DNA from: Pleodorina starrii
Taxonomy: Eukaryota; Chlorophyta; Chlorophyceae; Chlamydomonadales; Volvocaceae
Assembly: GCA_030267565.1 (NCBI GenBank)
Contig: BRXU01000013.1
Coordinates: 1,962,001-2,026,000 of the forward strand
Direction of reading: 5' to 3'
DNA length: 64,000 bases
Below, one piece after another: positions 12,901-23,535 of this stretch (positions are counted from its first letter, which is position 1; every line of letters starts with the position of its first letter). The notes under the pieces were generated by a model that did no database searches, had not been told where the DNA came from, and was given only the letters and a program-made list of their open reading frames with translations. A program made the position numbers and the translations under genes.

Positions 12901-15732
12901 GCTGCGGAGGCGGAGGCTGCGGAGGCGGAGGCTGCGGAGGCGGAAGCCACAGAGGCGGAAGCAGAAGCCACAGAGGCGGAGCCGGAGGCGAAAGAGGCGA
13001 AGGAGGCGAAGGAGGCCACGGTAGCAATGGAGGCAAGGGCGGCGACGGAGGGCCAGCGGCGGTGGCAGCGGCTGCGCTGGCTGAGTGGCGGTGTGCCGGT
13101 GGAGGGGCATCGACCACCCGAGGTGACGGCGGCGGAGGTCTTCGAGGCGATGTGTCGGGTTCGTGTCAACGGCATTGCCGTACGACCGGACGCGACGACA
13201 TCGTCGTATGACAGGCTGGCGCTGGGGCTCTACCCCCGGGCGGCGCTGCTGAACCACAGCTGCTTGCCCAGCCTGGGGCTGAGGTGGGTGGCTGGTGGCG
13301 GGGCGGGGCGGGGCTCGTGGCTGGGGACAAACCCCGATCGTGGGAGGGAGGAGGGCCACACAACCCGTCTTTGACGCCCGCCCCTCGGGAAGAGGGGCCC
13401 TCCACCTCCTCTACCCCCCTAGACAGAGACAGAGACAGAGACAGAGACAGAGACAGAGACAGAGACAGAGACAGAGACAGAGACAGAGACAGAGACAGAG
13501 ACAGAGACAGAGACAGAGACAGAGACAGAGACAGAGACAGAGACAGAGACAGAGACAGAGACAGAGACAGAGAGAACGAGGCCCCATTGAGAGAGAGAGA
13601 GGCGCTCTCTCGTCTCTCCACGCCCTGCCACCCACTGCCTGGTGCCCCAATGCTCCCGTGCCTTTGTCCCCTGCCACCCTGCCCCTCCTGACGCCCCATT
13701 CCCATTCCCATTCCCATTCCCTGCTCCTCTGCTCCTCTTACCGTCGCCGCCGCCGTTGCCGCCACCATCACCATCACAATCATCGCCGCTGCTGTCTCTG
13801 TCACCTTGCGTCTGGCGGCTGGCGTCGGTCGTTGCGGCTGGCGGCTGGCGGTTTGAATACGGTCGCAGGTTCCGCGGTGTGCAGCTGGTGGCTCGCAGCT
13901 GCCGCCCGGTGGCGCCCGGACAGCCCCTCACCATCAGTTACGGACCACAGCGGGGGAAGACGCCGCGCGACCAGCGAGTAGCAGAACTGCAGGTCGGCAC
14001 TCGGCAGGGCTTGGCGGGATGCGCCGAGGCACGGTGGGGGCAAGAGAGGGAGAGAGGGCTGGCGCGGTGGTTAGGCGACCGGCCGCGAGAACCCTAGGGT
14101 CCAAAGACCGTGGTCGGGCGAACGGGAGGGGGGAGGCGTGAAGCTTCCTTAAGAGAGCGCGGAGGGGTCCATGCGCCCGGCCTGGCGGCACGTCGGGGCC
14201 TCCCCAGGCCCCCCGGGGGGTTTGTCTGGGGTTTGGAGAAACGCCCGACGCGCGCCTTTGCGTGGTGTCAGGCTTCCAGCGGGGTGTCGTGGCCGATGCG
14301 GAAGTTCGGCTTTGGCCCTGTCTGTTCCTTTCCTCCGTCATCCTTCCCCGAGCCGCTGACCCCTCTCGGTGTCCCCATCTCACGCATGCACCCGCAGGCG
14401 CAGTACGCGTTCACGTGCGGCTGCGAGGCTTGCACCGACCCACGGTTCGGTGGCGGCTCGGCTGCGGCGGCGCTGGAGGCGGCGCTGTGGGGCCTCAACT
14501 GCCCCTCAAGTCCCTGCAGCAGCAGCAGCAGCAGCAGCAGCCAGGCCGGCCAGCCGGAACCCGGCCCCAACCGCTCCAAAACCACCCATCTGGCAGCGCC
14601 GAAGCCAAAACAACTGCCCGCCGCCGTCCTTCCTGCCGACCCGCGGGTCGCGATCCTGTGCGGCGGCGGCGCCGCCGCCGCTGCGGACAGCACCAGCCGC
14701 AGCGAGGCAGCTATCGGCACCGCAGGCTCTGGTGCTTCCGCCAGGTCCAGGTCCACGTGTGCGTGCTGTGGACGAAGCCTGACGAGGGAGCAGGAGGCGG
14801 CGGCGGCGTCGGCCCTGACGGCGGCGGACGAGCTGGCGGAGGAGGCGGCGGCGGCGCTGGGTGAGGATGCCGCCGCAGGCGGCGGCGGCGGCGGCGGGAG
14901 TGGCGGCAGGCTGCCGTTGCCAACGGCGGCGGCGCTGCTGGCGGCCTGGCGGCGGCTGCAGCAGGCAGCGGACCTCCGTCGGCGGGTGCTGCCGGACACG
15001 AACCGGCTGATGGGGGCAACGCTGCACCAGCTGGGCGCGGCGGCGTTGACGGTGCTGCGGTCGGCGGGGCCGGCGGCAGCCGGCGGCGTCGGCGGGGCCG
15101 CCGAGCTGGCTGCGCTGGCGGCGGACGCGGTTCGATACGTGTCGTACAGCGTGATGGCGCTGCAGGTGGTGTACGGCAGCTGTAGTACGGAGGTCTTGTA
15201 CGAGCTGGAGCTGATGGCGCAGCTGCTGGATTTGATGCCGCCGCCGCCGCCGGCGCTGTCGGAGCCGGCGGCGGGGGTGCAGCAGCAGCGGCAGCGAGCA
15301 GTGCCGCAGCAGCCCACGTCCCCGGAGGTGCAGCAGCCCCGGAGGTCCTCCGAGCCCCTCTTCCCTTCGCAGGGGCAATGTCCGTGCTGCGGGGCCGACG
15401 GCGGCGCGCACGAGGCGGCCGTAAACTCACGCCTGGACGCCTTGCTGGCGGCGGTCGTCTGCTCGTGCCAACGGAACGACGACGCCCTAACCGCTAACCG
15501 CCAACGGCCGCAGCAGCGGTCGGCGCCCGTGGCGGCGGCTGCGGCTGCCGCTGCGGCGCTGGGGCACATCGACGACGGCGGCGGCGACGGCGGCGGCGAG
15601 GGGGCTGCTGGGGGCTCGGAGGCGGTGGAGGAACGGCTGCGGGAGGTCGCTCGGGAGCTGCAGGGATGTCTAAGGTGGCACCTGCTGGGCGTGTGGCCGC
15701 GGTCGGGACTTGCTGCGGCACAAGCTGAGTAG
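9988..15732 (+). CDS. TPR-MYND-SET domain protein (SMYD4-like lysine methyltransferase family), 1,219 aa, 8 exons
   Basis: Exons are 9988-10152, 10386-10485, 10656-10951, 11145-11869, 12043-12378, 12705-13283, 13869-13992 and 14398-15732, all in phase. In order: N-terminal TPRs ([54 protein letters not shown]), a Gly/Ala-rich linker, the first SET part ([14 protein letters not shown]), a MYND zinc finger (CWRC ... CLYC ... YCSPYC, then HVPGGCECG) followed by [11 protein letters not shown], then the SET core with [12 protein letters not shown] (the NHSC signature) and PLTISYGP, and a post-SET Cys cluster (CGCEAC). The TPR-MYND-SET order is that of SMYD4. Substrate is unknown. It is far longer than usual for the family because of low-complexity inserts, including an (AE)-rich block before the SET core and a Ser run in the last exon. 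Confidence 0.85.
12165..12205 (+). repeat. Short coding repeat (EVTEA)n in the SET gene
   Basis: Three tandem GAGGTGACGGAGGCG units sit in exon 5 and translate as EVTEA repeats. Confidence 0.75.
12838..12975 (+). repeat. Coding (GCGGAGGCT)-type repeat encoding an acidic Ala/Glu helix
   Basis: Exon 6 of the SET gene contains about ten units built from GCGGAGGC, translating as alternating Ala/Glu (AEAAEAEA). It lies between the MYND region and the SET core. The reverse strand is also open, as expected of a GC-rich repeat, and is not coding evidence. Confidence 0.85.
13422..13572. repeat. (GACAGA)n hexanucleotide microsatellite, about 25 copies
   Basis: A nearly perfect hexanucleotide tract lies in intron 6 (13284-13868) of the SET gene. 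It is open in several frames only because the unit length is a multiple of three. Confidence 0.95.
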
Positions 15733-17360
15733 GCAAAGCCAGACGGACAAGGCTGGGAGGGGTGGACCCGGCTGTGGGATGATCCCGTCCCCGTGTCCCT
15801 TTGCTGCGGCATATTTTTTCTTATCCCCAAATTTGAGGAGGTGGAGGATTCGGGGTTGAGGTCCGATGTGGGTCGTGTTGCGCTCCCGGTGGTCTGCGGT
15901 GCCGCAGCGCTGCCCGACTGCCGCACCGCGAGTTGTTGAAACCGGTTCGTAGGAGTGGGGCGGTAAAGCTGCCCATGATTTTGTAAGTCGCCTTCTCCCT
16001 TTTGTAAGCTGTCGTTGTTTTTTGGTCGAGTACCGCAAGCGGCGATTTCTCGAGAGAGCCTGCAGCGGAAACAAATGCCGATTGCTTCAGCCCAAACGTA
16101 TTGCGTTGGGACCCGGGCCTTGGTGGCAGCGGATTGGGGCCCGTTTCGCTGACGTGGATTGGAGGACGAGGCCAGATCATGCCGGTAGCGACACCGTCGT
16201 CGCTGTTTTGCGGACATGCGAATTGAACAGAAGATTGCGCGGCCAGCTCAAATTCATACAGTCATTTGTCGTCAAGGTTTGGAACTGCTGCTTGGATTTT
16301 GAAATCATTGTTGTTCGTTTTTTTGACACCGTTGTTGTTAATTTTATTGTCGCATTGCGTTTTTGCCACAAATCCTGAGAAGGGTAGAGCCTGCTGGTGT
16401 GCAAATGCAGGGGCAGTTTACGACAACCCGGCGCCACATCCGCCAAGATGGTTGTGCACCGTCCTGGCCTTCCTCCGTTCCTTGCGCTGCTGTGTGACCA
16501 AACGACCACCCGAACGAATGAACGGAGCCAAGTGCCCGACTACGGCTTTTGCGCGTTGCACGTACCGCCGGAATGCGAAAACGCAGCGGCATCTGGCGCA
16601 TGGTTCTGGGTTCACGGCTTTCGGCATCATCCCGAAACGGGGAATCGTAGGGCGTCGCCACCAGCCACCACCCGCCGACACTGCCGACACAAATCACGGC
16701 ATCGCTGTCGACCCTTATTCTGGCCTGCTGCGGACGCGGGCCAGAATGGCTTACGCGCGGGCCCCTTCGGCACACATGACCCATGGGTCACGACCCGCTA
16801 GCCGGCATTTGGTACACAACGCCTCCCGATAGACAGCGCCGCACGTACGATATATGACTTCAAGGCCGCAGAGCACGCGCAGCCTGTCTCACACCACAAA
16901 CCCCAGTCAAGCTCAGTCAGGCATAGTCACGGCCAGTCGCTGCGTCGGCGGCAGCCCATTCCAGGCGCGCGCCGTCCACGGTGCCGCCGCCGCAGTGGCG
17001 GCGATCAAAACAGCCCCCATCACCACCGCGGCCGCCGGCGGAACTGCAAGACATCAACGCAGATCCTCCAGCAAAAGACGTCTTGTCCGGGCTGCGGGGC
17101 TTGCGGCCCAATTCCCTTGCGACCACCGGGTGCCGCCCATTGCCAGAAAACACACCCGTCTTTCCAGATCGCCGCGCGAGTTTGCACCTCCTCCCCCAGC
17201 CACGCCGCCCGTCGCAGCCGTCCAAGAGCCAGCCGCCCAGCTGCCGGTCCGCCAGCGGGCCCCGGGCCGAAGGGCAAAACGGCGGCCCCGGCTGGGCCCC
17301 GGCTGTGGCCCCGTCGGACGGCGGGAGTGCTCACTGCCCGAAGTAAGCAGGCCTGAGGGT
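15733..17360. other. Convergent 3' region between the SET gene and LSM8
   Basis: This holds the 3' UTRs of the two converging genes. No coding chain is supported. A perfect GACCCATGGGTC palindrome lies at 16778-16789. A T-rich stretch near 16300-16370 is unusually low in GC for this window. Confidence 0.45.
15982..16007 (+). terminator. Two candidate TGTAA polyadenylation signals of the SET gene
   Basis: TGTAA occurs at 15982-15986 and 16003-16007, about 250-270 nt after the stop codon. These are the volvocine-type poly(A) signal at a plausible distance. Confidence 0.5.
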
Positions 17361-18656
17361 TCAATGGTGGATGGGCGGCAGTGGGGCCGCTCGGACCCCG
17401 CTGAGGTCCAACTGAGCGTCCGCCTCCTCGTCCACCTCACCCACCACCGCCCTGCGGTGGAGAGAGAGGGAGGGGGAGGGGGAGAGAGGGGGAGAGGCGC
17501 AGGATGTGGGTGGCATGAATGGCCTACGGCGGCTCGGCTCGCGAGCGCGGCAGCAGAAGGGAAAACTGGGTTGGAGGCTTCTGATTTGGGAGTGAGGGCG
17601 TACGCACACGCGGAGAGGGCGGGTGGCAGGCCGTTGTGCGGCGATAAGAAAGACGATACCGCAGCGGTGGAACGGAGACGGCGTTAGGACGATGTGCGGG
17701 GAGGCTGGAGCGATTGCGGGGGCGCAGAGGGGAAGCTGCTCGCAGAGATGTAGCCCGGCGGGTGAACAGCCCCCCAACCCAAATCCGAAATCCAAATCCA
17801 AATCCGAATCCCAGTTCCAACCCCGACCCCGACTTACACGTTATCGCCACGGATGCAGTACACCCCCGGGTTCTGAATGATCTGGACTCCGGACTGTAGA
17901 GTACGGACAGAGTACGGCCAAGGGAGGAGGAAGGACAAACAGGCGATCAGGGGAGCGGTTTTCATTGCCGGTAGGCAGGCGGCCGTCGGATAGAGGCTGC
18001 TTCCGGATGGCGCTTCGGCAGCCCCTGGCCGCCCCTGCGAGCGGCCCGGCCCGTCCATTCCCTTGCCTGCGGGGCCTGCCCGCATGCCGGCAGGCGGCCA
18101 CCTGCCCACCGGGCCTCCCGCCACCAGTCAACGCGTCGCGCGGCGATAGGTGGTAGGTAACAAACAGAGGCCTACTACAGTGGTACAGTCCCTCCCCTGG
18201 AGCTTTTGCAGGATTGCGGGCTGCCACGATGGCGTGCACACGCGCCGCGTGGGGCCTACCTTTGTGGAGTACACTCGCTCCTGGCATTCCTGAAGCAGCA
18301 AGTTGGTAGCCTGGTCGTACCCTCGCAGAATGCCCTGCAGGGGCGATACGATATAATGTCATTGGTGTGAGGGGACCGTCGTCTCAGTGGTTCGGGAGCA
18401 CGATCGCCGTACAACACCATATTCCAAGGAAGTGGTGCTTGATCACTCCCATGAACCCCCTGCCACCCACCACGTAATGTTTCCCGTCGTTGGTGATTAC
18501 GGAGATTTGGGCTGCAGCGGCGGACGTGTACAAAGGCGTAAGGGGTGTGCCCACGGGGCCTCAGTTTGCGCGCCAAACCGACATCTTCGGGATGCCTCTG
18601 AGACGCTTGTACTTACTGCCCACAAACGGCCCAAGTCCAGTTTCTCCAGACGCCAT
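17361..18656 (-). CDS. LSM8: U6 snRNA-associated Sm-like protein LSM8, 100 aa, 5 exons
   Basis: LSM8 is the subunit that defines the nuclear LSM2-8 ring, which binds the 3' oligo-U tail of U6 snRNA. Exons are 18656-18617, 18511-18471, 18334-18260, 17893-17838 and 17451-17361, with all phases consistent. The product starts MASGETGLGPFVG. It shows the Sm1 motif (QISVITNDGKHYVGILRGYDQ, with the GYDQATN turn typical of LSM8), then QERVYSTKSGVQ, and the Sm2 motif CIRGDNVAVVGE. The acidic tail VDEEADAQLDL and the C-terminal IHH match LSM8 rather than LSM1. Length is normal for the family. Intron 4 contains a short tandem of CCAAAT-like units near 17770-17815. It is divergent from the thioredoxin z gene, 460 bp away. 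Confidence 0.93.
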
Positions 18657-19116
18657 TTGGGATGCGTAATGCCGCGGCGCGCAAGACGACAATGGCTAGG
18701 CGAGCTTAAGCCGCAAAAAGCGGCGGCCTTAGGGCCAGCACATCAAGATAAATCAAGACAATCGTCTATTAGGTGGAAACTAAGGAGAAGGCGCAGGCAA
18801 GTGAGAACACTGAAAACTGTCGCGGATCGTCGACGCCTACCACAGAGCATTAAAAGCGTACCGCAATGGACAAACAACTTGTCGCGTGCTTTTCAACCGT
18901 TGTGAAAATACAGATGAGCCAGAATCATCAGCAGTGCCGGGAATTTTAGAAAGTACGAACAACCTTCGCTTCACTCATCGACTCATCATACCGGGACATT
19001 GCGCACGAAACTTAATTCGACATTCCGCCTACGTGCATCCGATCCAGCATCTCGCCTGCATTCCCGCATAAACACAGCCGCCAGTCTATCCCGCATCCCA
19101 CTCTCGGTAGTCAAAT
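18657..19116. promoter_or_regulatory. Bidirectional upstream region of LSM8 (-) and thioredoxin z (+)
   Basis: The start codons are 460 bp apart and diverge. No individual element was recognised. Confidence 0.5.
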
Positions 19117-20495
19117 ATGGCTCACGCCGTCGCCGGTATCGCGAGCCGCAGCATTCAGCTAGGCGCGGTTTCACGGGAGCGTGTAGCTCCGAAATGCCTT
19201 ACACGCACAGCCGTGGTACCTAGCGTCCGCATTTCGGGCCCCTCGACACGAGGGAACGCGAGCAACATCGTCTCTCGGCGCACAGTAATCCCACGGGCGA
19301 AGGCAAGTACTACAACTCTGCTCGATATCCCGAAGCTGTCCCGAATGTAGCCGGTGGCCCGAAGTCCTGTGCTCGACCCGGTGGTCTTCATTGCTCGGAA
19401 CTCCACGCGCAAACCACACCCTGCTGGGCGGCCCACGTGTTCAGGTCCAGAAGATTTCCGGGGAGGAGCTGGAGGTGGCCATTGCTGCGCGGGATACCAC
19501 CCTGATCGTGGATTTCTTCGCGGTGAGAGCCTGCGGCCGGGAAGGACCACATGCCAGCACACGTCCCCAGCACCAGTCGCCGCACCCGGCGCCCACACAC
19601 AGCTATCCTTAACCCGCAACAAACAATAAGCTCTTCGCCAAAGCGGCTTCTCTGCGCTCAGACGCCGCCCTCGTTCCTATTCTTGCCATCTCCGCGCAAA
19701 CGGCAAACGGCAAAAGCTCACTCATTCTGCTTTCACTGCGCACGCTCCACGCCGCATCCTTCACCCCTGGCCCGGCCCCTGACGCAGACCTGGTGTGGGC
19801 CGTGCCTCCTGCTGGCTCGTGAGCTGGAGCAGGTTGGTGGGCGGGGGGGAAGGGCGGGCGGGACGGGACGCGAGCTGGACGAGGGCGGGAGAGATGGGGA
19901 CGTGGTGGGTGCGGGAGCCCCGCATCCAGCCCGCTAGAGGCTCCGGAACCAGCACCACATCTGCAGGTGGTCGTCTGAACGCCGGAGGTCGCCCCCTTTG
20001 TCGTCTCATCCTCACATCGGCGTGTCGGTATCGGTATCTCCCTTGCCTTGGAGCACTGCGCTGCCCGCCCCACGCTCGCTCCCTCCTGCTGCCCTTCTCT
20101 CCCTCTTCCCTCTTGAACCCTCAGGTTGCGGAGGAGCTGGATGGCAAGGTCCGAGTGGTCAAGGTGGACGTGGACGAGAACCCGGAGCTCAGCAACCTGC
20201 TCAAGGTACGGCGCTGCCGTACTGTACTACGTGCGCGAAACGCGCGCCTCTCCTGGCCACCAGCCAGACCCGCCCCGCCGCACCTCTCACCGCCTCCCTG
20301 CCCTGCCCCACCCCGCCCGCGCCCCCGCAGATCCAAGGCCTCCCCACACTTGTGTTCATCCCTAAGGAGAACGGCAAGCCCGCGCTGCGCTCCGAGGGCC
20401 TGCTGCCGGCCGCCCAGATTATGGAGATCGTGTCGCAGCTGGAGAGCGGAACCGTCCAGCAGCCGCAGCAGCCGCAGCAGCAGCAGGAGGAGTAG
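19117..20495 (+). CDS. TRXZ: Thioredoxin z-like chloroplast thioredoxin, 184 aa, 5 exons
   Basis: Exons are 19117-19302, 19445-19522, 19788-19832, 20125-20205 and 20331-20495, all phase 0. Residues 1-62 form a Ser/Arg-rich chloroplast transit peptide. The thioredoxin fold follows: LIVDFFATWCGPCLLLAREL with the redox CGPC, then VRVVKVDVDENPELSNLLK, the cis-proline loop IQGLPTLVFIPK, and RSEGLLPAAQIMEI. The R(S/T)EGL(L/I)P segment and the VQKISG start match thioredoxin z of plants, which associates with the plastid-encoded RNA polymerase. The tail is Gln/Pro-rich (QQPQQPQQQQEE). The first intron appears to use a GC donor (AAG|GCAAGT). A different plastid thioredoxin subtype is the main alternative. 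Confidence 0.88.
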
Positions 20496-20723
20496 GCGGA
20501 CGCATAACAGGGTGGGGCGGGGTGCGGGATGCATATCGTCTCAAGTAGAGGCAACCGCGGCGGCAGATGCGGAGGCAGCGGCGATGGTCAGATGCGGATT
20601 TTCGCCGTGGAGGAGCCGGCGGCTGGCGGGTCCAGGGTGGCACCATCACCAGGATTGCCAGCAGCGGCAACAGCAGCAGCAGCAGCCGCCGTGTCTCTTA
20701 CTCGCGAAGGCGTACGCGACTGC

Positions 20724-20752
20724 CATGATCATGATGATGATGATGATGATGA
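20724..20752. repeat. (ATG/ATC) trinucleotide run
   Basis: A short ATGATG run lies about 230 bp beyond the thioredoxin z stop codon, probably in its 3' UTR. Confidence 0.8.
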
Positions 20753-22029
20753 TATTGATTAGTGTTTCCCAGAGAAGCGGCGGCACGTGTGCGCGTTTGG
20801 GGCGGGGCTGCCGGTCGCGCAGGGCTGGGCCTACCGGCTGGGTCGCCGGCTTTTGGAGGCTGGCGGCCGCAACTCTCGGGCGGCTAGGTGTTGTCGGAGG
20901 CCTCCTCAAAAGGGGACCGATGGTGGATTGTGAAGCACTCGCGACGTGAAATAAAGTGGCGGAGCGGCAAAACCAAACAGTGGTGCCCAGCGCAGCCCGT
21001 CTGTGTGCCTTTGGCGGCTCTTCGAGCGCCCTATTGGGGGGCTATCTCCCTTCCCAAAAAGGTGTTTTAAGGCCGGCAGCTAGGGGCGGCGTCGCAGCGT
21101 GTCGTGCGCCCGGCCGAACTCGGCGGTGTGTGCGTGCGTGCGTTTTGAGTGTGCGTGTAGATGCTGCGGGGGGGGGGGAAAGGTTCCCGAGGCGACGCGC
21201 GGTGATTCGATCAACCGGTAGTTGTTGGATGGTCGGGCGCCTGGGTCCCGTCACTCCCAGCTGCTTCCCTTTGTGGTGGGGCCAAGATCTGCTAGAGGCC
21301 GGGCGGAAGCGGGTGCCACAATCGTTGCATGTATCGTTCATGAGGGGCAATGCCGACAACAACACCGGTAGCAAAGCAGCGACGGCGGAAGGCGCTCTGG
21401 TGCCCCGACAGCAGCCAGCCAGCCAGCCAGCCAGGTGCGGCTCTAGCAGAGGCCGAGGGTTGGGGGGGGGGGTTGCGGGGTTGTGGTTGCGGCCTGGCAG
21501 CTGATCGAAGCAGGGGTCGTTCATGCGGCGTGCATCAGTGTCAAGTGCGGCGTGCATTCAGCGGCGGGGGACGGGCGCCGCCGTAGTAGTACCGTAATAA
21601 GAGTACCAGAGTGTTGAAGACGAACCGCAGCGGGAGTTGCACCGAGGCGTTGCGTGAGGCGGAAACAGTCCAAATCAAGGGGCGAGGCGATCGTGCAGGC
21701 ATGGCCACGGCGGCGGTGCCGTATGTGCATACACAACTCCTCAGCACGTCAGCGGGGAGGTGTGGTTTGTAAGCACCGGCTGCGCCGTCCGTTTTCTCCT
21801 CCTCCACCGCGGCTCCCGCTGCTGTGCTGCCGCCGCTGGGATCTGTCCGTCGGTGGAGCTCCACCGAGGCACTGGGCACGAAGTTCACCGCGTGGGTGCT
21901 GGTGAGCGAAGTCAGGCGGCCCCTGAAGGCCACACGTGTCGCTGCCCCAACAGCCCCAACAGCACCTAGGTCGCGGCTCGGTTCTGGAGCAGTAGCAGGT
22001 ACGACGAAACGTTTATACATTAGCTCATA

Positions 22030-22190
22030 TGACCCACATGACCCATGGGTCAGTGTGATCCGTAGTGGGTGGGGCCCATGGGAGGGTGGGACCCATGGGT
22101 CAGTGTGACCCGTAGTGGGTGTGACCCGTGGGTCGGTGTGACTCGTAGTGGGTGGGGCCCATGGGAGGGTGGGACCCGTGGGTCAGAATA
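22030..22190. repeat. Array of GACCCATGGGTC-type palindromes
   Basis: Perfect 12-bp palindromes occur at 22040-22051, 22090-22101, 22123-22134 and 22173-22184, separated by spacers rich in CGTAGTGGGT and GGGCCCATGGG. Further single copies follow at 22358-22369 and 22537-22548. The unit and spacers match the larger array at 29084-29460, where they lie in the opposite orientation. Confidence 0.85.
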
Positions 22191-23535
22191 ACCTTTGCAG
22201 CTCCGCAAGTGCCTCGCCTCCAGAGGGATTCGATCCAGTGTTCTTCCGGAATCTTCCAGAGGTTGGTCAACCCCAACAGCAAGCTCGCTGCTGGGTTTTG
22301 TAGCAGTAGCGCGGTACGACGTAACGGTTAAACATCAGTCAGTCATATGACTCACATGACCCATGGGTCCGCCCACGTGATCTCGCCAGGCCGACCCAAG
22401 CACTCCACCTGTTTATCCAGACCGCATCACCTTGACAGCATTGACTACATCGAATGAACTGATATACAGTGGTCCTGCAGCAAGATCACCGCTGCGTTGA
22501 ATTTTGCGCGTTCGCGCAGAGTTGGAACGCCCCGGAGACCCATGGGTCGGCTCGGATCGATACAAATCCGCATCTTGGAGGGCGGCACGCGGTCCCGGGT
22601 GTCTCCAGTGTCTCCCGTCCGGCCACCAGGGCACTAAGAGTGGCAACCTGCAGTGGTCAGCTGCCCAACAGCACGCTGAGAGGCCATCAACCCGTCCAGC
22701 GCTACAACCAACAACGAATTCCCTTGGCGCACAACCGTCTGGCGCCGCCTTTGCACCTCCGGCGAGCCGGCCCCCCACCCACCCACGTATGTACAATTTC
22801 AGGGCCACTACCCGACAACAAGTGACAACCGATGGCAGGTGCAACGCAATGAATGCCGGAGCGCGTACTGTTGCCAAAAAAGGCGCGTCAAGCCACCCCC
22901 AATTCCCCATGTCAGTCCAGCAACCGTCCCAACCGCCGCCAATAATAATGTCCGCTCATGTATCTCTCCGTGAGCCCAGGGAGTCCGTACAACTCAAGTC
23001 TGCACATGCAACTCGCAATGGCGCCGGCAACACGCCAACAGTGCCCGCAACACACCCCCACCCCCACCCCCGCACCCACACAGCGGCAAGCACCCTGCAC
23101 TCCCCCCCGCGACTCACGCCTTAATACATTCGTCATCCGTTCGCGTTGTCGTACAATCTGTCCCAACCCAATCAACATAACCCAGTCACGACGCCTACGG
23201 CAAACATGAGAAACGCTGCTGTCCAAATGCACGCCTGGCCATGACCTGGAGACCGGCGCTGCGTATGCCCTCGCGCGATGTCCGTCAACACTCACTCACA
23301 TCTCATTTTTTTTGCGCGGCTGTCTGGCCCGATCGGGCCGCACTAGGCGCTCCCCTGGCTGCTTCCGTTTCCGCGGCCCGCTCTACCCTTACCACTGCCG
23401 ACCGACCCCTCCGAAGGTAATGCCGCCCTCTGTGACCGCACCACCGCCAGCACCGGTGCACCGCCACTGTTACTTCAAAACTCGTCACGAACCAAAATCG
23501 CCTCCACTTGGATCGCTGCCCCTGCCAGCATGTGC

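Larger units (their letters stand above)
20496..23535. other. Convergent 3' region, repeat-rich, no convincing gene
   Basis: This lies between thioredoxin z and the giant minus-strand gene. It holds an ATG-trinucleotide run, a (CCAG)n stretch near 21413-21434, and a palindrome array near 22030-22190. Open stretches at 21541-22020 on the minus strand have no recognisable domain. Confidence 0.4.

Noticed and set aside
12622..13359. Minus-strand Leu/Arg-rich frame opposite the SET gene
   Set aside because: Antisense of the Ala/Glu repeat; the plus strand carries NHSC and other SET motifs in a phase-consistent chain.
13284..13981. QRQRQR, DRDRDR and LSLSLS proteins around 13.4 kb
   Set aside because: They are translations of the intronic (GACAGA)n tract.
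18471..18511. A suspected frameshift in LSM8 exon 2
   Set aside because: Careful recounting gives three A residues at the homopolymer and all five exons stay in phase.
21541..22020. Minus-strand 159-codon frame
   Set aside because: No recognisable domain, no convincing splice partners, and it runs into palindrome repeats.
22196..22262. tRNA-like stretch with GATTCGATCC
   Set aside because: No acceptor stem or complete cloverleaf could be drawn.
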